Assembly (NCBI GenBank): GCA_021287075.1
Contig: JAJTBD010000018.1
Location: forward strand, 1-64,000
Reading direction: 5' to 3'
Source: Micrococcales bacterium
Lineage (GTDB): Bacteria; Actinomycetota; Actinomycetes; Actinomycetales; Dermatophilaceae
Length of the DNA: 64,000 nucleotides
The first letter of the stretch is position 1; every line of letters begins with the position of its first letter. Shown here piece after piece: positions 19,203 to 27,163 of this stretch. The notes beneath the pieces were generated by a model. That model was not told where the DNA came from. It was given only the letters and a program-made list of their open reading frames with translations, and made no database searches. Position numbers and translations under genes: made by a program.

Positions 19203-19628
19203 GTGAGCAACCCATCGCCCCGCCGTCGGCGTGACCGGCGCGGTCGCGGCCTGCGCGGGCCCCTGGCCTGGCCGCCGGTGCCGGCGATGGCCACTCGCGC
19301 GCAGGAGTTCGACGACCTCGTGCTCGACAGCGCCGACCGGCTCGAGTCGGTTATCTCGGCCCGGGGGCTGCGCGTCGACTTCGCCGTCGAGGATGTGCCC
19401 CCCGCCGACCCAGCACCGTGGGAGGAGCGGGGTGTCCCGCTCGGACGCGCCTATCCGGCCCGTGGTCGTGGCGGCAGCGCGCGTGTGGTCGTCTATCGGC
19501 GCCCGGTCGAGTCCCGGGCGGTCGAGAGCCGGGATCTCGCCCTCATCGTCCACGAGGTGGTGGTCGGCCAGGTGGCCGCGCTGCTCGGCCGGCGGGCCGA
19601 CGAGATCGATCCCGGCCTGGGTCGCTGA
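19203..19628 (+). CDS. Zincin-fold metallopeptidase-like protein with incomplete metal motif
   Basis: 141 residues. It matches the actinobacterial 'metallopeptidase family' proteins found next to DUF3499. The HExxH zinc motif is reduced to HEVVVGQVAALLG near residue 118: the first His-Glu remain but the second His is replaced. The conserved tail DEIDPGLG is present. Catalysis by the usual mechanism is therefore doubtful. The start is GTG at 19203; the first 28 residues are basic and poorly conserved. It is divergent from DUF3499 and convergent with the DUF5719 gene. Confidence 0.75.
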   Translation: MSNPSPRRRRDRRGRGLRGPLAWPPVPAMATRAQEFDDLVLDSADRLESVISARGLRVDFAVEDVPPADPAPWEERGVPLGRAYPARGRGGSARVVVYRRPVESRAVESRDLALIVHEVVVGQVAALLGRRADEIDPGLGR

Positions 19629-19634
19629 GCCGGA

Positions 19635-21119
19635 CTACTGCTCCACCGGGACCAGAGTGGTGGCGGCGGCCATCACGGGGCTCTCCGCCAGAGGCACCAC
19701 GGTGATCAGTGGCTGGCCCTCGGCCGCGCCACGGGTCACCACCGCGGCGCTGGCGCGCCCGCTCGTGGGCCGGACCCAGACCGCGTCGGCCTCGCCGAGG
19801 TCGACCTGCTGGGCGGTGTCGGCAGGCACCGCGACCGTGCGCGTCGTCTCCTTGCCTCCGGCGGTGGTGGTCACCGACATGGTCGAGTCGCCCTGGCCAC
19901 CGGCCAGGACGAGGGTGCGCTCGAGACCCGACGGGGCGCCGGCAGGTGCCGTCAGCGGCATACCGGCAAGGGTGGTGATCGCCTCCGCGCCGGCCGCCCA
20001 CGCGAGGTCGCCCGATCCGCCGGCGGAGGGACGGTCGAGCACGAGCGCGCCGGCCACGACCGGGACATCGGCGCTGAGCTGGATGGCCACGGCGTCCTTG
20101 GGGAAGGAGCCGAGGTCGACATCGGCCACCGCCCCCGCCTTGACCCGGGTGACGCCCGAGGCGAGCGCGGCCCGGCCCTTGGCCGTCAGCGCGCGGGCCT
20201 GGACCACGGCGTCGCGCTCGCCCGGCACGGCGATCCGCAGCGTGCCGCCCGTCCCGGCGACGGCGCCGGGGATCGTGACCGTGCGGGCGGGTGCGGCCGT
20301 GGGCGCGGCGTCGTCGATGCCGGCTGCGTGGGTGCCGTCGGTCCACACGTCAGCGGCGACGGCCCGGACCACGCCACCGGTGGCGCTCACGTGGGCGACG
20401 GGTGACTTCTCGGAGCTGGAGATGCCATCGAGGAGGACGGCGGTCCGGCCGCGCGGCGGCACGACCACATTGCGGCCGGTGGGGCTCTCGATCGGGCCGG
20501 CCGCGCCGTGCAGCTCGATGTCGACGGTGACGGGGTTCTCGCCGGGGTTGGCCAGCACGAGCCGCTCCTGACGGCCGGCCTGTCCCCCGCCTGCGACGAG
20601 CCACATGTCGGCCGAGGGCCGGCCGCAGGGCGAGGCGCCGAGGCCGCGCAGGGTCCCGCCCGCCAGATAAGTCTGCACGCCCGCGGCGCCCGGGGCGAGG
20701 GGCCCGCGGGCCTGGATCTCGAGCGGGGACTGCTGGGTGTATGCCGCGCTCGCGGTGAGTCCGCGGCGGCCCAGCACCTCCCCGATGCGGTCGCCGCCGA
20801 GGGTGCGCATGGTGACGCTCCCGGCGCCGGTCGGCAGGGTCAGCCCGCCGAGGGTGCCCTCGGGTGCGGCCGCGGCGGCCAGGGTGCCGGGGAGGTCGGT
20901 GCTGCTCACGCCCGCGACACCCGAGAGCTCCTGTCCCACGCAGACGAGGTCGGTCGCCTCGGCGGCGCGGGCGCTCGCCGACGAGGAGCCCGGGCCCTTC
21001 TCGGTGCCGGGCCAGTCGAGACGCAGGTCGCCAGGGGCCTGCATGGCGCCGACGACCAGGCCGGCGCCGGCCGCTGCCGCGAGCAGACCGCGCAGGATCG
21101 AGGTCGGGGAGATGCTCAT
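19635..21119 (-). CDS. DUF5719 family secreted/anchored protein
   Basis: 494 residues. An N-terminal membrane segment (about 8-26, LRGLLAAAAGAGLVVGAMQA) acts as an uncleaved anchor or signal, and the rest is Ala/Gly/Thr/Val-rich beta-strand sequence without catalytic motifs. DUF5719 proteins lie next to whiB2 and a large GT2 protein in many actinobacteria. The ATG at 21119 overlaps the stop of the upstream GT2 gene by four bases, so the pair is co-translated. The role is unknown; a surface or periplasmic partner of the glycosyltransferase is an inference from gene order. Confidence 0.75.
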   Translation of the reverse strand: MSISPTSILRGLLAAAAGAGLVVGAMQAPGDLRLDWPGTEKGPGSSSASARAAEATDLVCVGQELSGVAGVSSTDLPGTLAAAAAPEGTLGGLTLPTGAGSVTMRTLGGDRIGEVLGRRGLTASAAYTQQSPLEIQARGPLAPGAAGVQTYLAGGTLRGLGASPCGRPSADMWLVAGGGQAGRQERLVLANPGENPVTVDIELHGAAGPIESPTGRNVVVPPRGRTAVLLDGISSSEKSPVAHVSATGGVVRAVAADVWTDGTHAAGIDDAAPTAAPARTVTIPGAVAGTGGTLRIAVPGERDAVVQARALTAKGRAALASGVTRVKAGAVADVDLGSFPKDAVAIQLSADVPVVAGALVLDRPSAGGSGDLAWAAGAEAITTLAGMPLTAPAGAPSGLERTLVLAGGQGDSTMSVTTTAGGKETTRTVAVPADTAQQVDLGEADAVWVRPTSGRASAAVVTRGAAEGQPLITVVPLAESPVMAAATTLVPVEQ

Positions 21120-24100
21120 GCCTGCCTCCTCGCGCTCGCTCCCGAGCCGTCGGACGCGGCTGCGGGGCGGGCGGCGATGGTGCGGGTGGCCCGCCGGCCG
21201 AACGGCACGGCGAGGAAGACCGTCAGGGCCAGGAGCAGTGCCTGGGCGAGCTGCCACCAGCGGTGGGCGGGGCGCACGTCGACGGTGAGGTCGTGGGTGC
21301 CGGCCGGGACGGCATAGGTCGGCTGCGGCGCGTCGGACAGCGGGGCGATGGCGCGGCCGTCGACGCTGACGACGGCCCGCCTGGACCACTCCAGGGGCTC
21401 GGCGACGATCAGCTGCGCGGCCTCGCCCGCCTCGATGCGGGTGGTGGTGGTGCCGTGCTGGCCTGTGGTCGGGACCAGGCGGCTCTGGCCGCCGGTGACC
21501 AGCCGGAGGCGGGAGGGTGCCACGGCGGTCTGCGCGCCGGCGGCCGTGGGGGGCTCGACGCGCCAGAGGATCACGCCGTCCTTCTCGCCCAGGCGGGTCA
21601 GCCCGCCGGTGGCGTCCAGGCGTCGGACCATCGGGTCCTCACCGGCGGCACGCAGGCTGACGAAGCCCACGGCCCGCTCGGCCAGGACGGCGGCGGGACT
21701 GTCGGCGCTGGAGCCGGAGTCGACCAGCCCGCCGATCGCGGCGTCGAGCTGCGGGTCGCGCCGGGAGGCAGCGGCCGCCTGGTGGTCGGTGTAGGGCAGG
21801 GTGCGGGCGATGTCGGTGACCTCGCGGCCGATGAGCCGGTAGCGCAGTGCGCTGCCCGAGCGGTCGAGGAGGAGCACGCGGTTGGCCGGTGCCCCGTCGG
21901 CCTGGTCGACGGCGACGGCGGCGCGCGGGTCCTCCCAGGCGTGCAGCGCCGAGCCCATGCCCCAGTAGCCGAAGGCGAGCAGCCCCACCGCGGCGGCGGC
22001 GACCGTGACGGCGGTCATGGGCACCCGCAGGAGACCCCGGCCCACCGTGGCGCCGGGCGCGATGTCGTCGAGGGCGACCAGCACGGCAGCGCACAGGGCC
22101 AGCGCGTAGCCGAACATCGGCAGGCCCGGCCAGACCGAGACGAGTCCGCCCTCCCCGGACGTGCCTGCGGGGATGCGGGCCAGCGCGACGCGCGGGGCCG
22201 CGAGCGTGGCAGCGAGGAAGAGGACGGCCAGGACGGCCAGGCCAGTCATCACGCGCGGGTGGCGGGTGCGGTGGAGCAGGGCCATGACGCCGGCGAGCAC
22301 CAGTGGTGCGGACAGCAGCACGGGATAGCTGCCTGCCCCGCCGGGGTGGAGCAGGGCCAGCTCCCACGGCTGCGGCGCCGGGGTGCCCCACGCCGCGAGA
22401 CCGGTGCCCGACAGCAGCAGGCGGGGGTCGTCGACGAGGCTGCCCAGCCAGGGGCCGAGCAGCAGCGGTGCCGTGACCAGCACAGACAGCGCCCGCCACC
22501 GGGAGGCCGGGCGGACCAGCAGCGCGACCAGGGCCAGCAGGAGTGCGACGACGAGCAGCCCCGGAGCCACCGAGCCCACCACCGCCGCGGCGAGCGCGGT
22601 GGCGAAGGCGCCGGTGAAGGTGCCAGTGGTGCGGAAGACCGAGACCAGGCCGGCGGCGACGAGAGGGAGCAGCACGAGCACCACGAGGGCGCCGAAGCGG
22701 CCGGAGCCGAGGGAGCTGGTGGCCAGCGCGGTCGTGCCCCACAGCAGCGCGGCCGCGGCGCGCGGGAGCCGGCGCCGCGTGACGGCCCGGCCCGCGAGAT
22801 AGGCGCTGGAGACCGCCAGCGGCAGGCCCAGCAGCAGGAGCGAGGCCAGCACCGCGCCGGCCGGCGAGTCGGAGTCGGCAACGCCGGGGATGCGCTCGCC
22901 GAGCCAGGTCAGGGCGGCGAGCAGCGGCAGGTGGGGCGGGGTGGTCGCCGGGTGGCCGAGCCCGGCTCCCTGCCACCCGTCGAGCCAGGCATGCCACAGG
23001 GAGGAGCTGTCGGCGCGCACACCGAGCAGCTCGCCACCGGCGAGACCCGCGGTGAAGCGCTGCCAGATGCCGCCGGGCAGGGCCCGCCCGGCGACCGCGG
23101 TGGTGATGAGGGTGAGCAGGACGGCGAGGATCGCCGGGTGCCGTGAGGCGCGCCCGACGACGGAGTCGGGCATGGTCTCCAGACCCTGGGTGTCACCCTC
23201 CTCCGTCGGTCCGGACTCCAGGCCCTCGCCCTCGGAGCGGCGGCGCCGCCGCTCGGAGGGCGCGATCGCGTCGTGGACCCGGTCACCGAGGTGGGTCAGG
23301 GTGGCACCGAAGGGCACGAACAGCCCGGCGAGCGAGCCGCGCCGGCCGCTCTGCCTGCCTACCGGTCTGCCGGACTGCCGGCCGGATCGCCGGCGCGAGC
23401 CGCGGGCCCGCCACGGGGTGAGCGCGACGCCCACTCCCTGGAGCTCGGACAGCGCCGCTCGCGGACGCTTGACCAGCAGCAGTCCGAGACTGATCAACAC
23501 GCCGCTCAGGGCCATCCACATGGCCAGGAAGGGCAGCTTCCAGAGGGGGGCCCGGGTCAGGGCGACCCGACGGGCCTGGCGGCGGTGCGCGAGGGGGACG
23601 GTCGCGGCATACCGCTCGCGCCCGGCAAGCTCGGACGGGTCGGGGTGCGCCAACACGCTGGCGCGCGGCACCACGACCAGGCGGTGCCCGGCCTCGTGCA
23701 GGCGCCAGCCGAGGTCCAGCTCGGAGCCGAGCGACCCCAGGGCGGTGTCGAAGCCGCCGAGCTCCTCGAAGACATCGCGGCGCACCAGCAGCCCGGACAG
23801 CGGTGCCGCAAGGACGTCGGTGCGCTGGTCGTACTGGCCCTGGTCGGGCTCACCGGCCTCGGGCTGCGGCAGGAGACGGCCGGTGCGGGTGACCTGGATG
23901 CCCATGGAGCGCAGCGTGCGCGGGCGCCGGCTCTCGAGCTGCTTGGGCGCGGCGGCGACGGTCAGGTCGTGCGCCACTGCCGTCAGCAGCAGCTCCAGCG
24001 CCTCGTCACTGGGGACGCTGTCGCCGGTGAGCAGCCAGAGGTAGTCGGCGCTGGGCAGCCGCTGCCCGCTGGACTCTGCGTTGGCGGCCAGCGCCGCCAT

Positions 24101-24394
24101 GACCGACTCCTGGGGCATGCCACCCGAGGGGCCACGCACCCATTCCATGTCGGGGATGGCTGCCCGGAGCGCGGTGTGGGCCCGCACGGCCTCCCTCGGG
24201 GAGTCGTCGGTGCTGGAGTCGATGACGAGCAGCTCGTCGGGGACCCGGGTCTGCTCGGCGAGCGAGTCGAGGGTCGCGGTCAGGGCCCGGCCCGTCTCGC
24301 CGGCGAGGAGGATGGCGCAGACGGTGGGGCGAGTCCGCGAGGGGGCCGTGGCGGGCTCAGCGGCAGCGGTGGTGGCAGGGGGCACCGAAGACAT
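21116..24394 (-). CDS. Large family-2 glycosyltransferase with multi-pass membrane domain
   Basis: 1092 residues. The first 290 form a GT-A family 2 domain: VCAILLAGETGRALTATLDSL, then ELLVIDSSTDDSP, an acceptor region with GGFDTALGSLGSELDLGWRLHEAG, and a TM segment near 300. A basic, low-complexity linker (residues about 330-400) leads to some twelve further hydrophobic segments up to about 890. A C-terminal extracytoplasmic domain and a last TM at about 1050 follow. This matches the large actinobacterial GT2 protein beside whiB2, thought to act in cell-wall glycan synthesis. The canonical DxD is replaced by LLTGDSV, so activity should be tested. The gene ends in an ATGA overlap with the DUF5719 gene. 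Confidence 0.82.
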   Translation of the reverse strand: MSSVPPATTAAAEPATAPSRTRPTVCAILLAGETGRALTATLDSLAEQTRVPDELLVIDSSTDDSPREAVRAHTALRAAIPDMEWVRGPSGGMPQESVMAALAANAESSGQRLPSADYLWLLTGDSVPSDEALELLLTAVAHDLTVAAAPKQLESRRPRTLRSMGIQVTRTGRLLPQPEAGEPDQGQYDQRTDVLAAPLSGLLVRRDVFEELGGFDTALGSLGSELDLGWRLHEAGHRLVVVPRASVLAHPDPSELAGRERYAATVPLAHRRQARRVALTRAPLWKLPFLAMWMALSGVLISLGLLLVKRPRAALSELQGVGVALTPWRARGSRRRSGRQSGRPVGRQSGRRGSLAGLFVPFGATLTHLGDRVHDAIAPSERRRRRSEGEGLESGPTEEGDTQGLETMPDSVVGRASRHPAILAVLLTLITTAVAGRALPGGIWQRFTAGLAGGELLGVRADSSSLWHAWLDGWQGAGLGHPATTPPHLPLLAALTWLGERIPGVADSDSPAGAVLASLLLLGLPLAVSSAYLAGRAVTRRRLPRAAAALLWGTTALATSSLGSGRFGALVVLVLLPLVAAGLVSVFRTTGTFTGAFATALAAAVVGSVAPGLLVVALLLALVALLVRPASRWRALSVLVTAPLLLGPWLGSLVDDPRLLLSGTGLAAWGTPAPQPWELALLHPGGAGSYPVLLSAPLVLAGVMALLHRTRHPRVMTGLAVLAVLFLAATLAAPRVALARIPAGTSGEGGLVSVWPGLPMFGYALALCAAVLVALDDIAPGATVGRGLLRVPMTAVTVAAAAVGLLAFGYWGMGSALHAWEDPRAAVAVDQADGAPANRVLLLDRSGSALRYRLIGREVTDIARTLPYTDHQAAAASRRDPQLDAAIGGLVDSGSSADSPAAVLAERAVGFVSLRAAGEDPMVRRLDATGGLTRLGEKDGVILWRVEPPTAAGAQTAVAPSRLRLVTGGQSRLVPTTGQHGTTTTRIEAGEAAQLIVAEPLEWSRRAVVSVDGRAIAPLSDAPQPTYAVPAGTHDLTVDVRPAHRWWQLAQALLLALTVFLAVPFGRRATRTIAARPAAASDGSGASARRQA

Positions 24395-24409
24395 GATGGG
24401 GCAGGCGCG

Positions 24410-24673
24410 TCAGACCGCGCGCTTTTTCAGCTTCCGGCGCTCACGCTCGGACAGACCGCCCCAGATACCGAAGCGCTCGTCATTGGCCAGGGCGTACTCG
24501 AGGCACTCGGCACGCACCTCGCAGCCGACGCAGACCTTCTTGGCCTCCCGCGTCGACCCGCCCTTCTCGGGGAAGAAGGCTTCGGGATCGGTCTGCGCGC
24601 AGAGCGATCGCTCCTGCCAGGACAGCTCTTCGTCCACCTCTGTCATGGTGGTCAGCAGCTGAAGCTCGTGCAT
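24410..24673 (-). CDS. whiB2: WhiB-family iron-sulfur transcription factor, WhiB2 (WhmD) type
   Basis: 87 residues. Four cysteines C25, C48, C51 and C57 (pattern Cx22CxxCx5C) bind a 4Fe-4S cluster; the GIWGG turn is at 69-73; a basic C-terminus (ERERRKLKKRAV) contacts DNA. WhiB2/WhmD controls septation in actinobacteria, working with the primary sigma factor. The ATG at 24673 is set by a strong AGGAGG five to six bases upstream; a longer in-frame reading exists but lacks support. A good sigma-70-type promoter lies about 150 bases upstream. The neighbourhood (GT2 gene downstream, cofD divergent) is the conserved whiB2 locus. Confidence 0.93.
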   Translation of the reverse strand: MHELQLLTTMTEVDEELSWQERSLCAQTDPEAFFPEKGGSTREAKKVCVGCEVRAECLEYALANDERFGIWGGLSERERRKLKKRAV

Positions 24674-24826
24674 GGCCCCTCCTCGACCCAACATGCGTCC
24701 TCGGCCCGACTGTGGGTGACACCGCGGCCAGCGGCTGCCCGGGACCCACTCGTGGCCGGGTGTCTGGAAGCCGGCAGGGGCACCGAGCACCCGGTGTGGG
24801 CGCCAATCGGGAAATGCAACAATGGA

Positions 24827-24856
24827 ATTACACGCGTGTCGCGCACGGGAAGTCAA
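24827..24856 (-). promoter_or_regulatory. Sigma-70-like promoter for whiB2
   Basis: Read on the minus strand, TTGACT (24856-24851) is followed after 18 bases by TGTAAT (24832-24827), a 5/6 match to TATAAT. Transcription would start near 24820, leaving a leader of roughly 150 bases before the whiB2 ATG. It is one of the few A/T-rich patches in the area. The leader is long enough to carry further control, but no clear structure was found. Confidence 0.6.
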
Positions 24857-24928
24857 GCCGAGGACTGCTGTTAATCCCCGCCGTGGGCGATGTCCGGCTC
24901 CCGCAGGCCCGGTGCGAGACTAGCCCCC

Positions 24929-25903
24929 ATGCGAATCACGGCACTGGCCGGGGGCGTGGGCGGTGCCCGCTTCCTGCGCGGCCTGCGAAGCCATCTCGAC
25001 GGTCTCGGCGACGGGCCCCACGAGCTGACCGTCATCGGCAACACCGGTGACGACATCACCCTCTTCGGGCTGCGGGTGTGCCCCGATCTCGACACCCTGC
25101 TCTATACGCTCGGCGGCGGCGTCAAGGAGTCCCAGGGGTGGGGGCGCGCCGGCGAGACACACGTCGTCCAGGGTGAGCTCGCGGCATACGGCGCCCAACC
25201 GCAGTGGTTCGCCCTCGGCGACCGGGACTTCGCCACCCACATCGCCCGCTCCCAGTGGCTCGGCCAGGGGCGCAGCCTCAGCGAGGTGACCGCGCTGCTC
25301 GCGCAGCGCTGGGGCCTGTCCGAGCAGGGCGTGCGGCTGCTGCCGATGTCGGACTCCCCCGTCGAGACGCATGTGGTCATCGACCGGGGCGACGGTGAGA
25401 CCGAAGCGGTCCACTTCCAGGAGTGGTGGGTCCGCCACCAGGCCGGTGTCCCGGCGCAGCGCTTCGTGGCGCTGGGCATGGACCGGGCGGCCGCGGCCTC
25501 AGGGGTGCTGGAGGCCATCCGGGGCGCCGATGTCGTGCTGCTCCCGCCATCGAACCCCGTCGTCTCGATCGGCATCATCCTCGGCGTGCCCGGGGTGCGG
25601 GATGCGCTGCGCGGCACAGCCGCCCCTGTCGTCGGGGTCTCCCCGCTCATCGCCGGGGCCCCCGTGCGCGGGCACGCCGATGCCTGCCTGGCCGCGATCG
25701 GTGTCGAGGCGAGCGCGCAGGCGGTCGCCGGGCTCTATGCAGACTTCCTGGATGGGTGGGTCGTCGACCCTGCCGATGCCGAATGCCGTGTGAAGGGCGC
25801 CCGGCTCGCGGTCCACGACGGCCCGCTCCTGATGCGCGACGTGGCCTCCGCTGCCCACATCGCCGGCACCGCCCTCGACCTCGCGTTGAGCCTGAGGTCG
25901 TGA
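24929..25903 (+). CDS. cofD: 2-phospho-L-lactate (phosphoenolpyruvyl) transferase of F420 biosynthesis
   Basis: 324 residues; the CofD/FbiA enzyme that joins Fo to the activated phospho-lactate or phospho-enolpyruvate unit, giving (dehydro)F420-0. Family features: MRITALAGGVGGARFLRGL at the N-terminus, GNTGDDITLFGLRVCPDLDTLLYTL, a PMSDSPVETHVV segment, and VVLLPPSNPVVSIGIIL. The ATG at 24929 gives the conserved start; an upstream GTG would add 13 unconserved residues. It overlaps the next F420 gene by four bases. It is divergent from whiB2, as in other actinobacteria. Confidence 0.93.
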   Translation: MRITALAGGVGGARFLRGLRSHLDGLGDGPHELTVIGNTGDDITLFGLRVCPDLDTLLYTLGGGVKESQGWGRAGETHVVQGELAAYGAQPQWFALGDRDFATHIARSQWLGQGRSLSEVTALLAQRWGLSEQGVRLLPMSDSPVETHVVIDRGDGETEAVHFQEWWVRHQAGVPAQRFVALGMDRAAAASGVLEAIRGADVVLLPPSNPVVSIGIILGVPGVRDALRGTAAPVVGVSPLIAGAPVRGHADACLAAIGVEASAQAVAGLYADFLDGWVVDPADAECRVKGARLAVHDGPLLMRDVASAAHIAGTALDLALSLRS

Positions 25904-27090
25904 CCGGACAGCCGGAGGCCGGTACCGCCTGGCCCGGGGTCGGCGGGTCTGAGATCGGCGGGTCTGAGATCGGCGGGTCTGAGGTCGAGCCCGGGCCGGA
26001 GCGTCGCGCCGCAGTGGCAGACCTGCTCGTGCGCCCGGTCGTCGGCCTGCCCGAGGTGGCGGCCGGGAGCGATCTGGCGGCCCTGCTGTGCGGGCCGCTG
26101 CGCGCCCACGGGGCGGCCGATGGCGACATCGTCGTGGTGAGCTCCAAGATCGTCTCCAAGGCACTCGGCCTGCGCGTCGAGGCCGAGGTCGATCGCGATT
26201 CCGTTGTGCTGCAGGAGTCCTCGCGTGTGGTGGCCGAGCGCGCGGCCGGCGACCGGCCCACCCGGATCGTGGAGACCCTCGCGGGGCCGGTGATGGCGGG
26301 AGCCGGGATCGACGCGTCCAACACCGGCGACGAGGGCGGGCTGCTGCTCCTGCCCCGCGATCCCGACGGCGCCGCGATCGAGCTGAGGCGTGCCCTGTAT
26401 GCCACACTCCGCCTCTCCGCCTCGACTCGCCTGGGCGTGCTGGTGACCGATACCGCAGGTCGACCCTGGCGGATCGGACAGACCGACTTCGCGCTTGGCG
26501 CTGCCGGGCTGATCGTCGCAGACGACCTGAGGGGAGGCGTGGACGCCGACGGCCGACCCCTGTCGCTGACCACCCGCGCCGTGGCCGACGAGATCGCCGC
26601 CGCGGCCGACCTGGTCAAGGGCAAGGCGTCCGGTGTCCCTGTTGCTCTCGTCCGTGGCCTCGCGGAGCTCACGCTGCCGCTTGATGAAGCAGACGCTGAG
26701 GCAGGCACCTCCGGGGCACGCAGGCTCGTCCGTACCGGACCAGGCGACTTCTTCGCGCTCGGCCATGTCGAAGCGGTCCGCTCGGCGCTCGGCGTCGCGC
26801 CCGGCAGCCCGGAATCGCTCGCCGTCGGCTTCCGTCCCACCACCCGCGCGGCCCACGATCCCGCAGCCGAGGAGGCCGCCCTGGGTCGCGCCATCGCCCT
26901 CGCCCTCCACGGTCAGCCCGCCGGCGCCCAGATTGCGTTCGTGGATCACGCGACCGCCGGCACCCTGACCGTCCTGGCATCCGACCCCGAACTACGCGGC
27001 CGCATCGCCGCCCGGCTCGAGATCGCTCTCATCGCAGAGTCCCTCGACTTCGCGGTGGAGACCGACCGGCCTGCTGCAGACAACACCTGA
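25900..27090 (+). CDS. cofE: Coenzyme F420-0:L-glutamate ligase
   Basis: 396 residues. The ligase domain (about 35-280) contains DIVVVSSKIVSKALG, SNTGDEGGLLLLPRDPD, and LGVLVTDTAGRPWRIGQTDFALG, typical of CofE and of the N-terminal half of FbiB; it adds glutamates to F420-0. The C-terminal stretch (about 300-396) is short and does not show the FMN/nitroreductase domain that completes mycobacterial FbiB. The N-terminal leader contains three copies of GGSE(I/V). The GTG start at 25900 overlaps the cofD stop (GTGA). If FbiB-type reduction is needed here, a separate enzyme must do it. Confidence 0.85.
   Translation: MTGQPEAGTAWPGVGGSEIGGSEIGGSEVEPGPERRAAVADLLVRPVVGLPEVAAGSDLAALLCGPLRAHGAADGDIVVVSSKIVSKALGLRVEAEVDRDSVVLQESSRVVAERAAGDRPTRIVETLAGPVMAGAGIDASNTGDEGGLLLLPRDPDGAAIELRRALYATLRLSASTRLGVLVTDTAGRPWRIGQTDFALGAAGLIVADDLRGGVDADGRPLSLTTRAVADEIAAAADLVKGKASGVPVALVRGLAELTLPLDEADAEAGTSGARRLVRTGPGDFFALGHVEAVRSALGVAPGSPESLAVGFRPTTRAAHDPAAEEAALGRAIALALHGQPAGAQIAFVDHATAGTLTVLASDPELRGRIAARLEIALIAESLDFAVETDRPAADNT
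25941..25985. repeat. Three 15-bp tandem repeats in cofE
   Basis: CGGCGGGTCTGAGAT is repeated three times without spacers (last copy with one change), adding GGSEI-GGSEI-GGSEV to the N-terminal leader of the ligase. The unit is in frame, so copy-number change would only lengthen the leader. Confidence 0.85.
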
Positions 27091-27163
27091 CCTCGAGCTT
27101 TCTGCCTCGCCACCGGCACGGCATCCCAGGAGTGGTCGAGGGTCACGGTTGCGGCTGACCGGG

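Noticed and set aside
20864..23146. A 760-codon open frame antisense to the large GT2 gene
   Set aside because: Low-complexity composition, no start signal, and the opposite strand encodes a recognisable protein.
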